Part shown: one piece after another, positions 39,901-46,592 of the stretch
Position numbering within the stretch: the stretch's first letter is position 1
How the letters are laid out: the number at the start of each line of letters is the position of its first letter
Assembly (NCBI GenBank): GCA_020723405.1
Contig: DYIY01000024.1
Span: forward strand, 1-46,592
Origin: Thiobacillus denitrificans
GTDB taxonomy: Bacteria; Pseudomonadota; Gammaproteobacteria; Burkholderiales; Thiobacillaceae
DNA length: 46,592 nucleotides
Reading direction: 5' to 3'
The notes under the pieces: generated by a model
What the model saw: only the letters and a program-made list of their open reading frames with translations
Database searches by the model: none
What the model was told of the DNA's origin: nothing
Position numbers and translations under genes: made by a program

Positions 39901-42705
39901 GTGAGCTGGTCCCGTCCCCCCAGCGAAGTGTTCAACGTGACCCCGGACAAGCCCGCCTACGTGCCCGGCGAAACCGCCCATGTGATCCTGGAAAGCCCCT
40001 TCCAGCAGGCCCAGGGCCTGGCCATCATCGAAGCCCCGGAAGGCAACCGCTACGAATGGTTCAACGTGCGCAACGGCGCGGCGGCCTTCGACGTGGCGGT
40101 GCTGAAGCACTATGTGCCCCGGGTGCCGGTGCACTTCGTACTGATGCGCGGCCGGGTGCCCGGCGTGCTGCCGGCGCCGGGCACCCGCCTGGACCTGGGC
40201 AAGCCGGCCACCGTGGCGGCCACCGCCTGGCTCAAGGTGCAACCGGTGGAACACCAGCTCACGGTGAGCCTGGACAACCCGGCCAAGGCCCGCCCCGGCG
40301 AGACCGTCAACGTCCGCGTCAAGCTGGCCGACCGGGCCGGCAAGCCCCTGGCCGGGGAGGTCACCCTGTGGCTGGTGGACCAGGCGGTGCTCTCCCTGGG
40401 CAAGGAACAACGGCTGGACCCCCTGCCGGATTTCATCACCCCGGTACGTTCCCGCCTGAGCCTCCAGGACACCCGCAACCGGACCCTGGGCATCCTGCCC
40501 CTGGACGAACTGCCCGGGGGGGATGCCGCCAAGAAGGAAGCGTCCGACGACCTGCTGGACAAGGTCACCCTGCGCCGGGACTTCCAGTCGGTGCCCTACT
40601 TCAACCCCGCCATCCAGGTGGACGCCGATGGGGAGACCACGGTGCGGGTCAAGCTGCCCGACAACCTGACCGTCTTCAAGCTGCGCGCCAAGGCCATCAG
40701 CGGCGGCGACCGCTTCGGTGTGGCCACCGGCCAGGTGGCGGTGCGCATGCCCCTCATCGTCCAGCCGGCCCTGCCCCGCTTCGTGCGCCCCGGCGACCGC
40801 TTCACCGCCACCGCCATCGGCCGGGTGGTGGAAGGCCCCGCCGGCCCGGCCACCGCCCAGGTCCAGGCCCGGGGCGTGGAGGTGGCCGGCGAAACCCTGC
40901 GCCGCCTGGAACTCAAGGCCGGCATTCCCCAGCGCATCGAATTCCCCGTCAGCGTGCCCGACGGGGCCCCGGCCAAGGGAGCGGAAGCGGTGCGCTTCAG
41001 CGTGGCCGTGGAACGCAGCGCCGACCAGGCCCGGGACGGCTTCGAAGTGGAACTGCCCCTGCGCCCGGACCGCAGCCCCATCGTGACCCGCCAGTTGCTG
41101 GACCTGAAGCCGGGCCAGAACCTGACCCTGCCCGCCATTACCGAGGCGGTCCGTCCCGGCAGCCTGAGCCGCAACCTGCTGGTCTCCGACCAGCCGGCCC
41201 TGGTGCGCATGGCCGCCGGCCTGGATTACCTCATGGACTACCCCCACGGCTGCACCGAACAGCAGATTTCCCGGGCCCGGGCCCTGGTGGCCCTGCGCGA
41301 CTTCAACCAGCGCCTGCTCCGGGAAGGCCAGCAACCGGTGTTGAAGCAGGTGGTGGGCGACGTGTTGAAGTGGCTGCCCGGCACCCTGGACCCCCATGGC
41401 CTGGTGGCCTACTGGCCCGGCTCCCAGGGCTACGTGTCCCTGACCGCCTGGGTGACCGAGTTCCTGGTGGAAGCCCGGGGCGCCGGTTTCGCCGTGGATA
41501 CCGCCCTGCTGGACCGGCTCACCGCCACCCTGCGCCAGGCCCTGCGTTCCGATTACACCCACTTCATCACCGGCGAAGCCTACGCCGAGCGGGTCATGGC
41601 CCTGCGCGCCCTGGCCGCTGCCGGCAAGTCGGACCCGGCCTATCTGGCCGAACTGGCCCGCCGGGCGGATGCCCTGAACCTGGAATCCGGCGCCGAGGTG
41701 CTGCGCCTGCTGCGGGTGAGCGGCAGCGCCGTAACGGCCACGGCGGAACTGGCCCGCAAGGTCAACGAAGGCGTGGTCACCCGTCTACATCAGGGCCGGG
41801 AGATCTACGGCGGACTCCAGGGTAGTGCCCGGGCCCGCAACGGCCTGATCCTGCCCAGCGAGACCCGCACCCTGGCGGAAATCACCCAGGCCGCCTCCGC
41901 CAGCCCCCAGGCCGATCCCCGTCTGCCCCTGCTCGTGGAGGCCCTGGTCACCCTGGGCCAGGGGGACGGCTGGGGCTCCACCCAGGCCAATGCCGCCGCC
42001 CTCATGGCCCTCTCGGACCAGCTCAAGGGGCGGGCCGACAGCCCGGTGCAGACCCTGACCCTGGGATCGGCCGGCCAGAGCCAGCGCCTGGAAGTGGGCG
42101 GCCGGCAGCCGGTGGTCACCACCACCCTGCGCCAGCCCGCTGCCGTCAGCCTCCAGGCCGAGGGCGGCAAGCCCCTGGTGGTGCGGGCCGAGACCCGCTA
42201 CCTGCCCCTGGCCCCGGGCAGCCAGGCCGGGGCAGGGGCCAGCGGCTTCGTGGTGTCCCGGGAATCCCTGCGCATCCGTACCGCGGGTCCGCCGGACCGG
42301 CTGCGCTTCGACGCGCCGGGTCAGACCCTGCAACTCCAGGTGGGCGACGTGGTGGAAGAACACGTGGAAGTGGTCAGCAACGGCCCCCACCACCACGTGG
42401 CCGTGGTGGTGCCCCTGGCCGCCGGACTGGAACCCCTCAACCCCCGCCTGGCCACCGCGCCGCCGGAGGCCCGGCCCACCGGCGCCATGAGCAGCGCGCC
42501 CAGCTACGTGGCCTATCTGGATGATCAGGTGGCCTTCTATTACGACCAACTGGACAAGGGCACCCACCACTTCTACTTCCGCACCCGGGCCACCGTGCCC
42601 GGCCAGTACACCCAGCCCCAGGCCCGGGCCGAGTTGATGTACGACGACGCGGTCCACGGCGAGTCTGCGGGGGCCAGGGTGGAGATCCGTGCCGCCGATC
42701 GTTGA
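36949..42705 (+). CDS. Periplasmic alpha-2-macroglobulin-like protease inhibitor, thioester type (copy 2)
   Basis: The ATG at 36949 begins a clear signal peptide (LIPRLFLSLCLAVAALAPGF) without a lipobox, giving 1918 residues; upstream frame sequence from 36871 lacks features of a leader. Early residues match bacterial A2M N-terminal domains (FLRRWDPVTLFYP, RYVGLSPAHPGAYTWLD). The middle has LFTERPVYRPEEKAYIKGYVR in parts, typical of macroglobulin domain 3. The A2M domain and the thioester motif CTEQ (Cys1435-Gln1438) in DYPHGCTEQ are intact. It should trap proteases covalently in the periplasm. The C-terminal 17 bases overlap the following pbpC. It differs greatly from copy 1 at 4333 and appears to be a separate subfamily rather than a recent duplicate. 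Confidence 0.93.
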   Translation: MNLIPRLFLSLCLAVAALAPGFQGATAAPPLGVEPGQTAQVIPDKFLRRWDPVTLFYPTPVGPAKGGAERQPQRYVGLSPAHPGAYTWLDARTLQFRPAEPWPALSRFTFAQGAARRTLVTLMEAPLRTVPADGEAGLEAVERITLTFAEPLDAAALGRMVKIGLRPLPGIDESQTRWLDQKDFVLKVVERSQRQDPASYVLNLRQAIPTGQRVILRLRLAEDDGSGESFKDIVFTTAEPFRLTGAGCAGMRLPLAPEGVRYARDQVLTCNEDQRQVRVDFSAPPQALGTVLARNLLRFTPAVEGLSFRTENNTLVASGRFQANTLYRLDIRPVSLNDARGRPLVARGASELYLHFPAKPRYLSWQVGHGIVERLGPQQLPLEGRGFGRVDLRVLPIDPLNRSFWPFPDKPVDVDEQGAPPAPGEEPAPHLDPDSHIDSATLARHLRTLGSPPVSTLVNLPTGKGGAARFGLDMTSHFARIAGAQQPGTYLVGIRRIDESTQRSWVRVQVTDLSLSTVDEEDGVKFAVTSLATGAPVPGAEIRVEGALGERWTTLFQGTTGADGTHRWAPREDRLKRGEVRRIVVRQGRDVLVLDPTRAPDRYEDNTWKEAGDTWLQWTQGPLASRQEPPRKLCHLFTERPVYRPEEKAYIKGYVRQRHRGGLSVAGGNGTVVVEGPGEMAWRYPVKLSAQGSFDLVFAEATAPTGPYRISLELDQDARCASVEILKEAYRAPEFDLRLTAPEQVPLDREFKVQLTAQYYAGGQVVDQPVRWRVTQFPYAWTPKSLPGFLFSSDGRFSGRDRFQASPTLVREDKTDADGAATLALNPAMEPGSQPRSYVVEATVTGADDQTVTTTQRVLALPAVVLGIKAPRYLERAASVAPRIVALGPDGKPVAGQEVTVRLIRREWHAHLQAGDFSRAEAKYVSEVVDNKLLERKVTSGKEPLAVPLALDGAGVYLIELETRDRLGRPQRVMVDLYAGGDEPVSWSRPPSEVFNVTPDKPAYVPGETAHVILESPFQQAQGLAIIEAPEGNRYEWFNVRNGAAAFDVAVLKHYVPRVPVHFVLMRGRVPGVLPAPGTRLDLGKPATVAATAWLKVQPVEHQLTVSLDNPAKARPGETVNVRVKLADRAGKPLAGEVTLWLVDQAVLSLGKEQRLDPLPDFITPVRSRLSLQDTRNRTLGILPLDELPGGDAAKKEASDDLLDKVTLRRDFQSVPYFNPAIQVDADGETTVRVKLPDNLTVFKLRAKAISGGDRFGVATGQVAVRMPLIVQPALPRFVRPGDRFTATAIGRVVEGPAGPATAQVQARGVEVAGETLRRLELKAGIPQRIEFPVSVPDGAPAKGAEAVRFSVAVERSADQARDGFEVELPLRPDRSPIVTRQLLDLKPGQNLTLPAITEAVRPGSLSRNLLVSDQPALVRMAAGLDYLMDYPHGCTEQQISRARALVALRDFNQRLLREGQQPVLKQVVGDVLKWLPGTLDPHGLVAYWPGSQGYVSLTAWVTEFLVEARGAGFAVDTALLDRLTATLRQALRSDYTHFITGEAYAERVMALRALAAAGKSDPAYLAELARRADALNLESGAEVLRLLRVSGSAVTATAELARKVNEGVVTRLHQGREIYGGLQGSARARNGLILPSETRTLAEITQAASASPQADPRLPLLVEALVTLGQGDGWGSTQANAAALMALSDQLKGRADSPVQTLTLGSAGQSQRLEVGGRQPVVTTTLRQPAAVSLQAEGGKPLVVRAETRYLPLAPGSQAGAGASGFVVSRESLRIRTAGPPDRLRFDAPGQTLQLQVGDVVEEHVEVVSNGPHHHVAVVVPLAAGLEPLNPRLATAPPEARPTGAMSSAPSYVAYLDDQVAFYYDQLDKGTHHFYFRTRATVPGQYTQPQARAELMYDDAVHGESAGARVEIRAADR

Positions 42706-45127
42706 GCGCGGCGCCGGCGCAGTCAGACGGTTCCTGGCCTGGGCCCGCCGCCACCGGGCCCGGCTGGTCGGTGCAGCGGTCCTGGCCCTGGTGGGGGTGC
42801 TGGGCGTGGATGCCTGGCGCCTGGACCTGTCCGGCCCGGCCCCCTCCTGGCTGCTCCTGGATCGCCACGGCCGCTTCATCGCCGAACTGGGCCAGGGCGG
42901 GCCCGGCGCCGAGTACGGCTACTGGCCCGTGGAGCGCCTGCCGCCCCGGGTGGTGGCCGCCACCCTGGCCCTGGAAGACCGGCGCTTCCATGTCCATCCC
43001 GGCGTGGACCCCCTGGCCGTGGTCCGGGCCGCCTGGCAGAACCTGAGCAGCGGCGAGCGGGTGTCCGGCGCCTCCACCCTGGCCATGCAGGTGGCCCGTC
43101 TGCTGGACCCGGGGCCCCGCACCTGGTGGGCCAAGCTGCGGGAATCCTGGCGGGGCCTGGCCATGACCCTGCGCTACGGCCGGGAGGCGGTGCTGGCCAC
43201 CTACCTGCGTCTGGTGCCCTACGGCAACCGGGTCCACGGCATCGCCTATGCCGCCCGCCGCTACCTGGACAAACCGGTGGCCGACCTGAGCTGGGCGGAA
43301 ATCGCCTTCCTCTCCGCCATTCCCCAGGCCCCCACCCTCATGAACCCGTTTCGCGAGGCGGGCCGGCAGCGGGCCGTGGCCCGGGGCTTGCGCATCCTGG
43401 ACCGGCTGCGTGAACAGGGCCTGCTGTCGGTGGCGGAGCACGATCTGGCCAAACAGCAGATCGTCCGCCTGGAACTGCCCTGGCCCGAGCCCCGGCCCAC
43501 CCAGGCCATGCACGCCCTGTTCAAGCTGGGGGACGTGCTGGCCCAGGCCCCCCGGGGCGGCAGCGAACCCTACCGGGTCAGCACCACCCTGGATCTGGAC
43601 CTCCAGGCCAGCCTGGTGGGTCTGGCCGACACGGCGGTGTCCGGCTGGGCCAGCCAGGGAGCCGGCAATGCCGCCGCCATCCTGGTGGACCGGGCCAGCA
43701 ACGAAGTCCTGGCCTGGGTGGGCTCCACCGACTACTTCGCCCGGGACCAGGCCGGCGCCATCGACTACGCCCGCACCCCCCGTTCCCCCGGCAGCGCCCT
43801 GAAACCCTTCATCTACGCCCTGGCCTACGAACGGGAACGCATCACTCCCGCCACCATCCTGGACGACCTGCCCTACGCCAGCGGCGGCATCGTCAACGCC
43901 GACCGGCGTTACCTGGGGCCCCTGTTGCCCCGCCAGGCCCTGGCCAACTCCCGCAACGTCCCCGTGGCCCGGCTGCTGGCCGACCTGGGCCTGGACGAGG
44001 GCTACGCCTTCCTGGAAAGCCTGGGGCTGCACCACCACGAACAGGACGCCCGCCACTACGGACTGGGACTGGTCATCGGCGCCCTGCCGGTGACCCTGGA
44101 AAACCTGGTCCAGGCCTACTCGGTGCTGGCCGGCGACGGCCGCCTGCGCCCCCTGCAATGGACCCCCGGCGCCCAGGCCGCCGGCCAGCGCCTGCTGTCC
44201 CCCGCCACCGCCCGCCTGATCACCCTGCACCTGTCCGACGCCAGCGCCCGCCTGCCCACCTTCCCGCGCATGGGCAGCACCGAATTCGCCTTCCCCGTGG
44301 CCCTCAAGACCGGCACCTCCCAGGGCATGCGCGACGCCTGGACCGTGGCCTGGTCGAAACGCTACCTGCTGGGGGTCTGGGTCGGCCATCCCGACGCCCG
44401 GCCCATGCACGAACTCACCGGCGCCGACAGCGCCGCCGCCCTGGCCCAGACCATCCTCACCACCCTCCACGGCGAAGAACGCCACGGCCTGGCCGACCTG
44501 GCCTTCCCGCCCCCGGAGGGCTACCAGCCCGTGGCCCTGTGCGCCCTGTCGGGCAAGCTGGCCACCCCGGCCTGCGAGCGGGTCTTCCAGGAATGGTTCG
44601 CCCCGGGCCAGGCCCCCCGGGAACCCGACGACAGCTACCTCCGCCTGGCCATCGACCTGCGCAACGGCCTGGTGGCCCACGCCGGCACCCCGGCCCGCTA
44701 CGTGGAACAGCGCACCTTCGTCAGCCTGCCCCCCCGCTACGCCGAATGGCTCGCCGAAACCGGCCTGCCCCGTCCCCCCGACGCCGTCAGCCTGCTGCCC
44801 GTCTCCGCCGGCCCGATCCAGGTGGCCCCCCTCCCGCCCACCCCGGTGGCCGGCCCCCAGAGCCCCCCGCGCATCGTCACCCCCCGGGACGGCCAGCGCC
44901 TGCTCCAGGACCCCACCATCCCCCCCGCCTTCAACACCATCGGCCTGCGCGCCGAAGTGTCCGCCTCGGTCAAGGAACTCCTGTGGCTGGTGGACGGCAA
45001 ACCCTTCCGCATGGCCCCCCACCCCTTCGCCGTCCGCTGGCCCCTGCAACGGGGGGAACACTTGATCCAGGTCCAGGTGCCACTGACCCGGGCTTTGTCG
45101 GCGCCGGTGCGGGTGAGAGTGGAGTAG
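42689..45127 (+). CDS. pbpC: Penicillin-binding protein 1C (copy 2)
   Basis: A GTG at 42689, 17 bases inside the A2M gene and after GGTGGAGA, gives 812 residues. A basic start and one membrane helix (about 25-41) anchor it facing the periplasm. The GT51 domain has EDRRF (Glu96) and GASTLAMQVARLL. The transpeptidase has SALK (Ser369, Lys372), SRN (421-423) and KTGTS (Lys540). A C-terminal BiPBP-type domain (PRDGQRLLQDPTIP...LLWLVDGKPF) ends the protein, as in E. coli PbpC. It polymerises and crosslinks peptidoglycan. Pairing with A2M suggests repair of wall damage while the trap neutralises the protease. Compared with copy 1 it has a normal membrane anchor and a full C-terminal domain. Confidence 0.95.
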   Translation: MPPIVERGAGAVRRFLAWARRHRARLVGAAVLALVGVLGVDAWRLDLSGPAPSWLLLDRHGRFIAELGQGGPGAEYGYWPVERLPPRVVAATLALEDRRFHVHPGVDPLAVVRAAWQNLSSGERVSGASTLAMQVARLLDPGPRTWWAKLRESWRGLAMTLRYGREAVLATYLRLVPYGNRVHGIAYAARRYLDKPVADLSWAEIAFLSAIPQAPTLMNPFREAGRQRAVARGLRILDRLREQGLLSVAEHDLAKQQIVRLELPWPEPRPTQAMHALFKLGDVLAQAPRGGSEPYRVSTTLDLDLQASLVGLADTAVSGWASQGAGNAAAILVDRASNEVLAWVGSTDYFARDQAGAIDYARTPRSPGSALKPFIYALAYERERITPATILDDLPYASGGIVNADRRYLGPLLPRQALANSRNVPVARLLADLGLDEGYAFLESLGLHHHEQDARHYGLGLVIGALPVTLENLVQAYSVLAGDGRLRPLQWTPGAQAAGQRLLSPATARLITLHLSDASARLPTFPRMGSTEFAFPVALKTGTSQGMRDAWTVAWSKRYLLGVWVGHPDARPMHELTGADSAAALAQTILTTLHGEERHGLADLAFPPPEGYQPVALCALSGKLATPACERVFQEWFAPGQAPREPDDSYLRLAIDLRNGLVAHAGTPARYVEQRTFVSLPPRYAEWLAETGLPRPPDAVSLLPVSAGPIQVAPLPPTPVAGPQSPPRIVTPRDGQRLLQDPTIPPAFNTIGLRAEVSASVKELLWLVDGKPFRMAPHPFAVRWPLQRGEHLIQVQVPLTRALSAPVRVRVE

Positions 45128-45149
45128 CGCCACCCGCTGCCGCCTGCGC

Positions 45150-45185
45150 TCATCCCCTTTCCACGCTGGGGAGGGGCGGGGATGA
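45150..45185 (+). terminator. Hairpin downstream of pbpC copy 2
   Basis: Arms TCATCCCC (45150-45157) and GGGGATGA (45178-45185) with a G-rich interior lie 23 bases after the pbpC stop. It resembles the second palindromic repeat family (22595-22635) and probably ends or trims the operon transcript. Confidence 0.45.
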
Positions 45186-45246
45186 GGGAAAGTCTTACGG
45201 GATTATTGGCAAGTGATCTGGATTATGCCTTTTGGCATATTGCGCA

Positions 45247-45466
45247 GATGGGGATAGGCTTGGGAAGATTGCTGCAAACCCACTGGCAATCAGATGGGGC
45301 GTTCAAAGAGAAACTTCAGGGTGAGGAAAAGAATCGTGGTGCGTCCCCGTTTATTGATGGGGATTGGCTTGGGATTATTGGCCCCAGCCCGACTGGCAAT
45401 CAGATGGGGCATTTAAAGTAAAACTTAAGGGTGAGGAAAAGAATCGTGGTGCGTCCCCGTTTATTG
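45247..45466 (+). repeat. Tandem duplication of about 110 bp containing the rhs leader
   Basis: Copies at 45247-45355 and 45356-45466 share long identical stretches (for example from ACTGGCAATCAGATGGGGC, and GGTGAGGAAAAGAATCGTGG onward) with scattered substitutions and one 1-base indel. Each contains the same ribosome site and GTG GTG start; only the second leads into a full gene. Together with the hairpin at 45150, this accounts for the whole 45128-45445 gap. Confidence 0.85.
45336..45416 (+). pseudogene. Aborted copy of the rhs start codon and signal peptide
   Basis: In the upstream copy of the duplication, GTG GTG begins a frame of 26 residues (VVRPRLLMGIGLGLLAPARL in part) ending at TAA 45414-45416. 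Its first seven residues equal those of the real Rhs protein, then it diverges. It is either a relic of an earlier rhs gene or a leader peptide. Confidence 0.5.
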
Positions 45467-46592
45467 TTCTCCTTGTTCGCTTGTTTTTTAATTGTGTTTG
45501 CAAGTCCGGTTATAGCAATTGCCGGGATTGGACCGGTTTACCAATACACAGCAAACTATGACGGCATTGTAAAAACCGCTCAGTCACAAGATGAGTTGTG
45601 CAAGTCATTTGCTGGAGAGAACACAAAGGCAAGCTGTTCTGCGCCAAATGATTTCTGGGTTGTTATTGTCACTCCTTATATGACTGGGCCTACGTGGTGC
45701 AACACGGGTGATTTAATGCCCATGCGCCGGTGCGATGATGATTCTTGGCTTGGATATCAGTGCTGCCAGTTATTTGGGATAACGTCTGAGCCGTCCTGTC
45801 CAGAAAATGCCACTTTAAAAGGCGCGATGTGCGTTTGTAATGCCGGCCACATCGAATCAGGTTCTTCCTGCGTCCTGGCCACCTGCCCCGACGGCCAAAT
45901 CCACAACCCCACCACGCTCCAATGTGAATCCGGCATAAAAAACCTCGGTGCCCCGTCTTCCGATTCTTGTTCCGGCAACCCCATCCACACCGGCACCGGA
46001 AACAAATTCCAATCAGAAACCGACTACCAGGGCGCCGGCCTATTCCCCCTGGCCTTCACCCGCAACTACAACAGCCAGTCCGATTGGCCAGGTGGGCTTG
46101 GCAAGCAATGGATTGCCTTCGGCTCTCTTGTCGTCGCAAGCCCCACCACCGCCGTGGTGACCCTCACCGATAACCGCACTCTGGAATTCACCCTGGTCAA
46201 CGGCCAATGGCAAGCCTCCGCCGACGCCAAGGAATCTCTCGTCGAACTCAAGGATGGCAACGGCGCCACTAGCGGTTGGGAACTCACCCGGGAAGATGGC
46301 GTGGTGCAGATCTACACCAGCATGGGGTACCCCAGCAGCTTTCGCCATCCCACCGGGCTGACTCATACCATTGCCGGTATCGGAACCAGCCGAACCACCA
46401 TCACCGACAGTTTCGGCCGTACCCTCATCCTGGACTACACCAACAACCTGCTTTCCACCCTCACCGACCCCGCCGGCCAGGTGATCACCTACACCTACGA
46501 CCCCGCCGGCAACCTCCACACCGTCACCTACCCCGATCTCACCCCCGCCGATCCCACCGACAACCCCACCCGCACCTACCACTACGAAGACC
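45446..46592 (+). CDS. Secreted Rhs/YD-repeat protein (3' end beyond the window)
   Basis: A frame of 382 codons from GTG 45446 (or 45449), after GGTGAGG, runs off the window. Residues 1-24 form a signal peptide (LLFSLFACFLIVFASPVIA). A cysteine-rich, AT-richer stretch covers about 50-175. The Rhs-type N-terminal core then begins: GNPIHTGTGNKFQSETDY, LAFTRNYNSQ (DUF6531-like), and the first YD repeats, FGRTLILDYTNN, DPAGQVITYTYD and GNLHTVTYPD. Rhs proteins form a beta-cocoon that encloses a C-terminal toxin or other payload. The payload is out of view, so its function cannot be told. A Sec signal suggests export other than by type VI secretion. Confidence 0.85.
   Translation, partial: MVRPRLLFSLFACFLIVFASPVIAIAGIGPVYQYTANYDGIVKTAQSQDELCKSFAGENTKASCSAPNDFWVVIVTPYMTGPTWCNTGDLMPMRRCDDDSWLGYQCCQLFGITSEPSCPENATLKGAMCVCNAGHIESGSSCVLATCPDGQIHNPTTLQCESGIKNLGAPSSDSCSGNPIHTGTGNKFQSETDYQGAGLFPLAFTRNYNSQSDWPGGLGKQWIAFGSLVVASPTTAVVTLTDNRTLEFTLVNGQWQASADAKESLVELKDGNGATSGWELTREDGVVQIYTSMGYPSSFRHPTGLTHTIAGIGTSRTTITDSFGRTLILDYTNNLLSTLTDPAGQVITYTYDPAGNLHTVTYPDLTPADPTDNPTRTYHYED

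Noticed and set aside
36754-41562. A 1602-codon minus-strand open frame opposite the second A2M gene
   Set aside because: Same reason: an antisense shadow of a GC-rich coding strand, with repetitive Gly/His/Ala composition and no family resemblance.
45182-45421. A 79-codon frame downstream of pbpC copy 2
   Set aside because: It is spread across the tandem duplication and repeats its own peptide; no ribosome site and no conserved features.

Overview
This is a strongly GC-rich window from the chromosome of a Gram-negative bacterium. Gene families (HtpG, transaldolase, bacteriohemerythrin, alpha-2-macroglobulin/PBP1C pairs, GbsR/MarR-type regulator) and the abundant C6TTT...AAAG6 intergenic palindromes point to a betaproteobacterium, perhaps Rhodocyclales-like. 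That taxonomic call is inference. No rRNA, tRNA, CRISPR array or complete insertion sequence was seen.

Layout. (1) 1-2300: two exported alpha/beta hydrolases (the first cut by the window edge) and a small membrane protein. (2) 2316-12308: htpG on the minus strand with a good sigma-32-type promoter, divergent from a large alpha-2-macroglobulin (A2M) gene that is translationally coupled to a penicillin-binding protein 1C gene. (3) 12465-15797: bacteriohemerythrin, a DUF4157 protein with a C-terminal M35-like metalloprotease region, and transaldolase. (4) 15874-19760: a minus-strand set (DUF393 thiol oxidoreductase, membrane protein, SDR/DoxX fusion, DUF2269) interrupted by a 238-bp MITE-like element, followed by a 144-bp tandem repeat array and a GbsR/MarR-type regulator. 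Both the regulator and the DUF393 gene have the same 20-bp palindromic operator upstream. (5) 19905-22584: NAD salvage from nicotinamide (NMN adenylyltransferase/Nudix, then nicotinamide phosphoribosyltransferase). (6) 22581-31046: a tight ten-gene minus-strand operon: SPFH-SHOCT protein, two zinc-ribbon DUF4178 proteins, a 51-residue exported peptide, DUF350, a membrane-fused spermidine synthase-like enzyme, a small membrane protein, an exported FAD amine-oxidase-like protein, a polytopic membrane protein with intramembrane histidines, and S-adenosylmethionine decarboxylase. (7) 31286-45127: a divergent plus-strand operon: a 1860-residue exported protein with no cysteine in its mature part, a second A2M and a second PBP1C. 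(8) 45128-46592: a tandemly duplicated leader followed by the start of an Rhs/YD-repeat protein, running off the window.

How they may work together. Region 6 supplies decarboxylated AdoMet (SpeD) to a membrane-tethered aminopropyltransferase inside what looks like an SPFH/DUF350/DUF4178 membrane platform, with an exported flavoprotein that could oxidise an amine on the far side. Region 7 is an envelope defence or repair unit: a covalent protease trap next to a peptidoglycan synthase, with a giant uncharacterised partner. The two operons share a 239-bp divergent promoter region. Region 6 is the best candidate for an undescribed system; region 7 is second.
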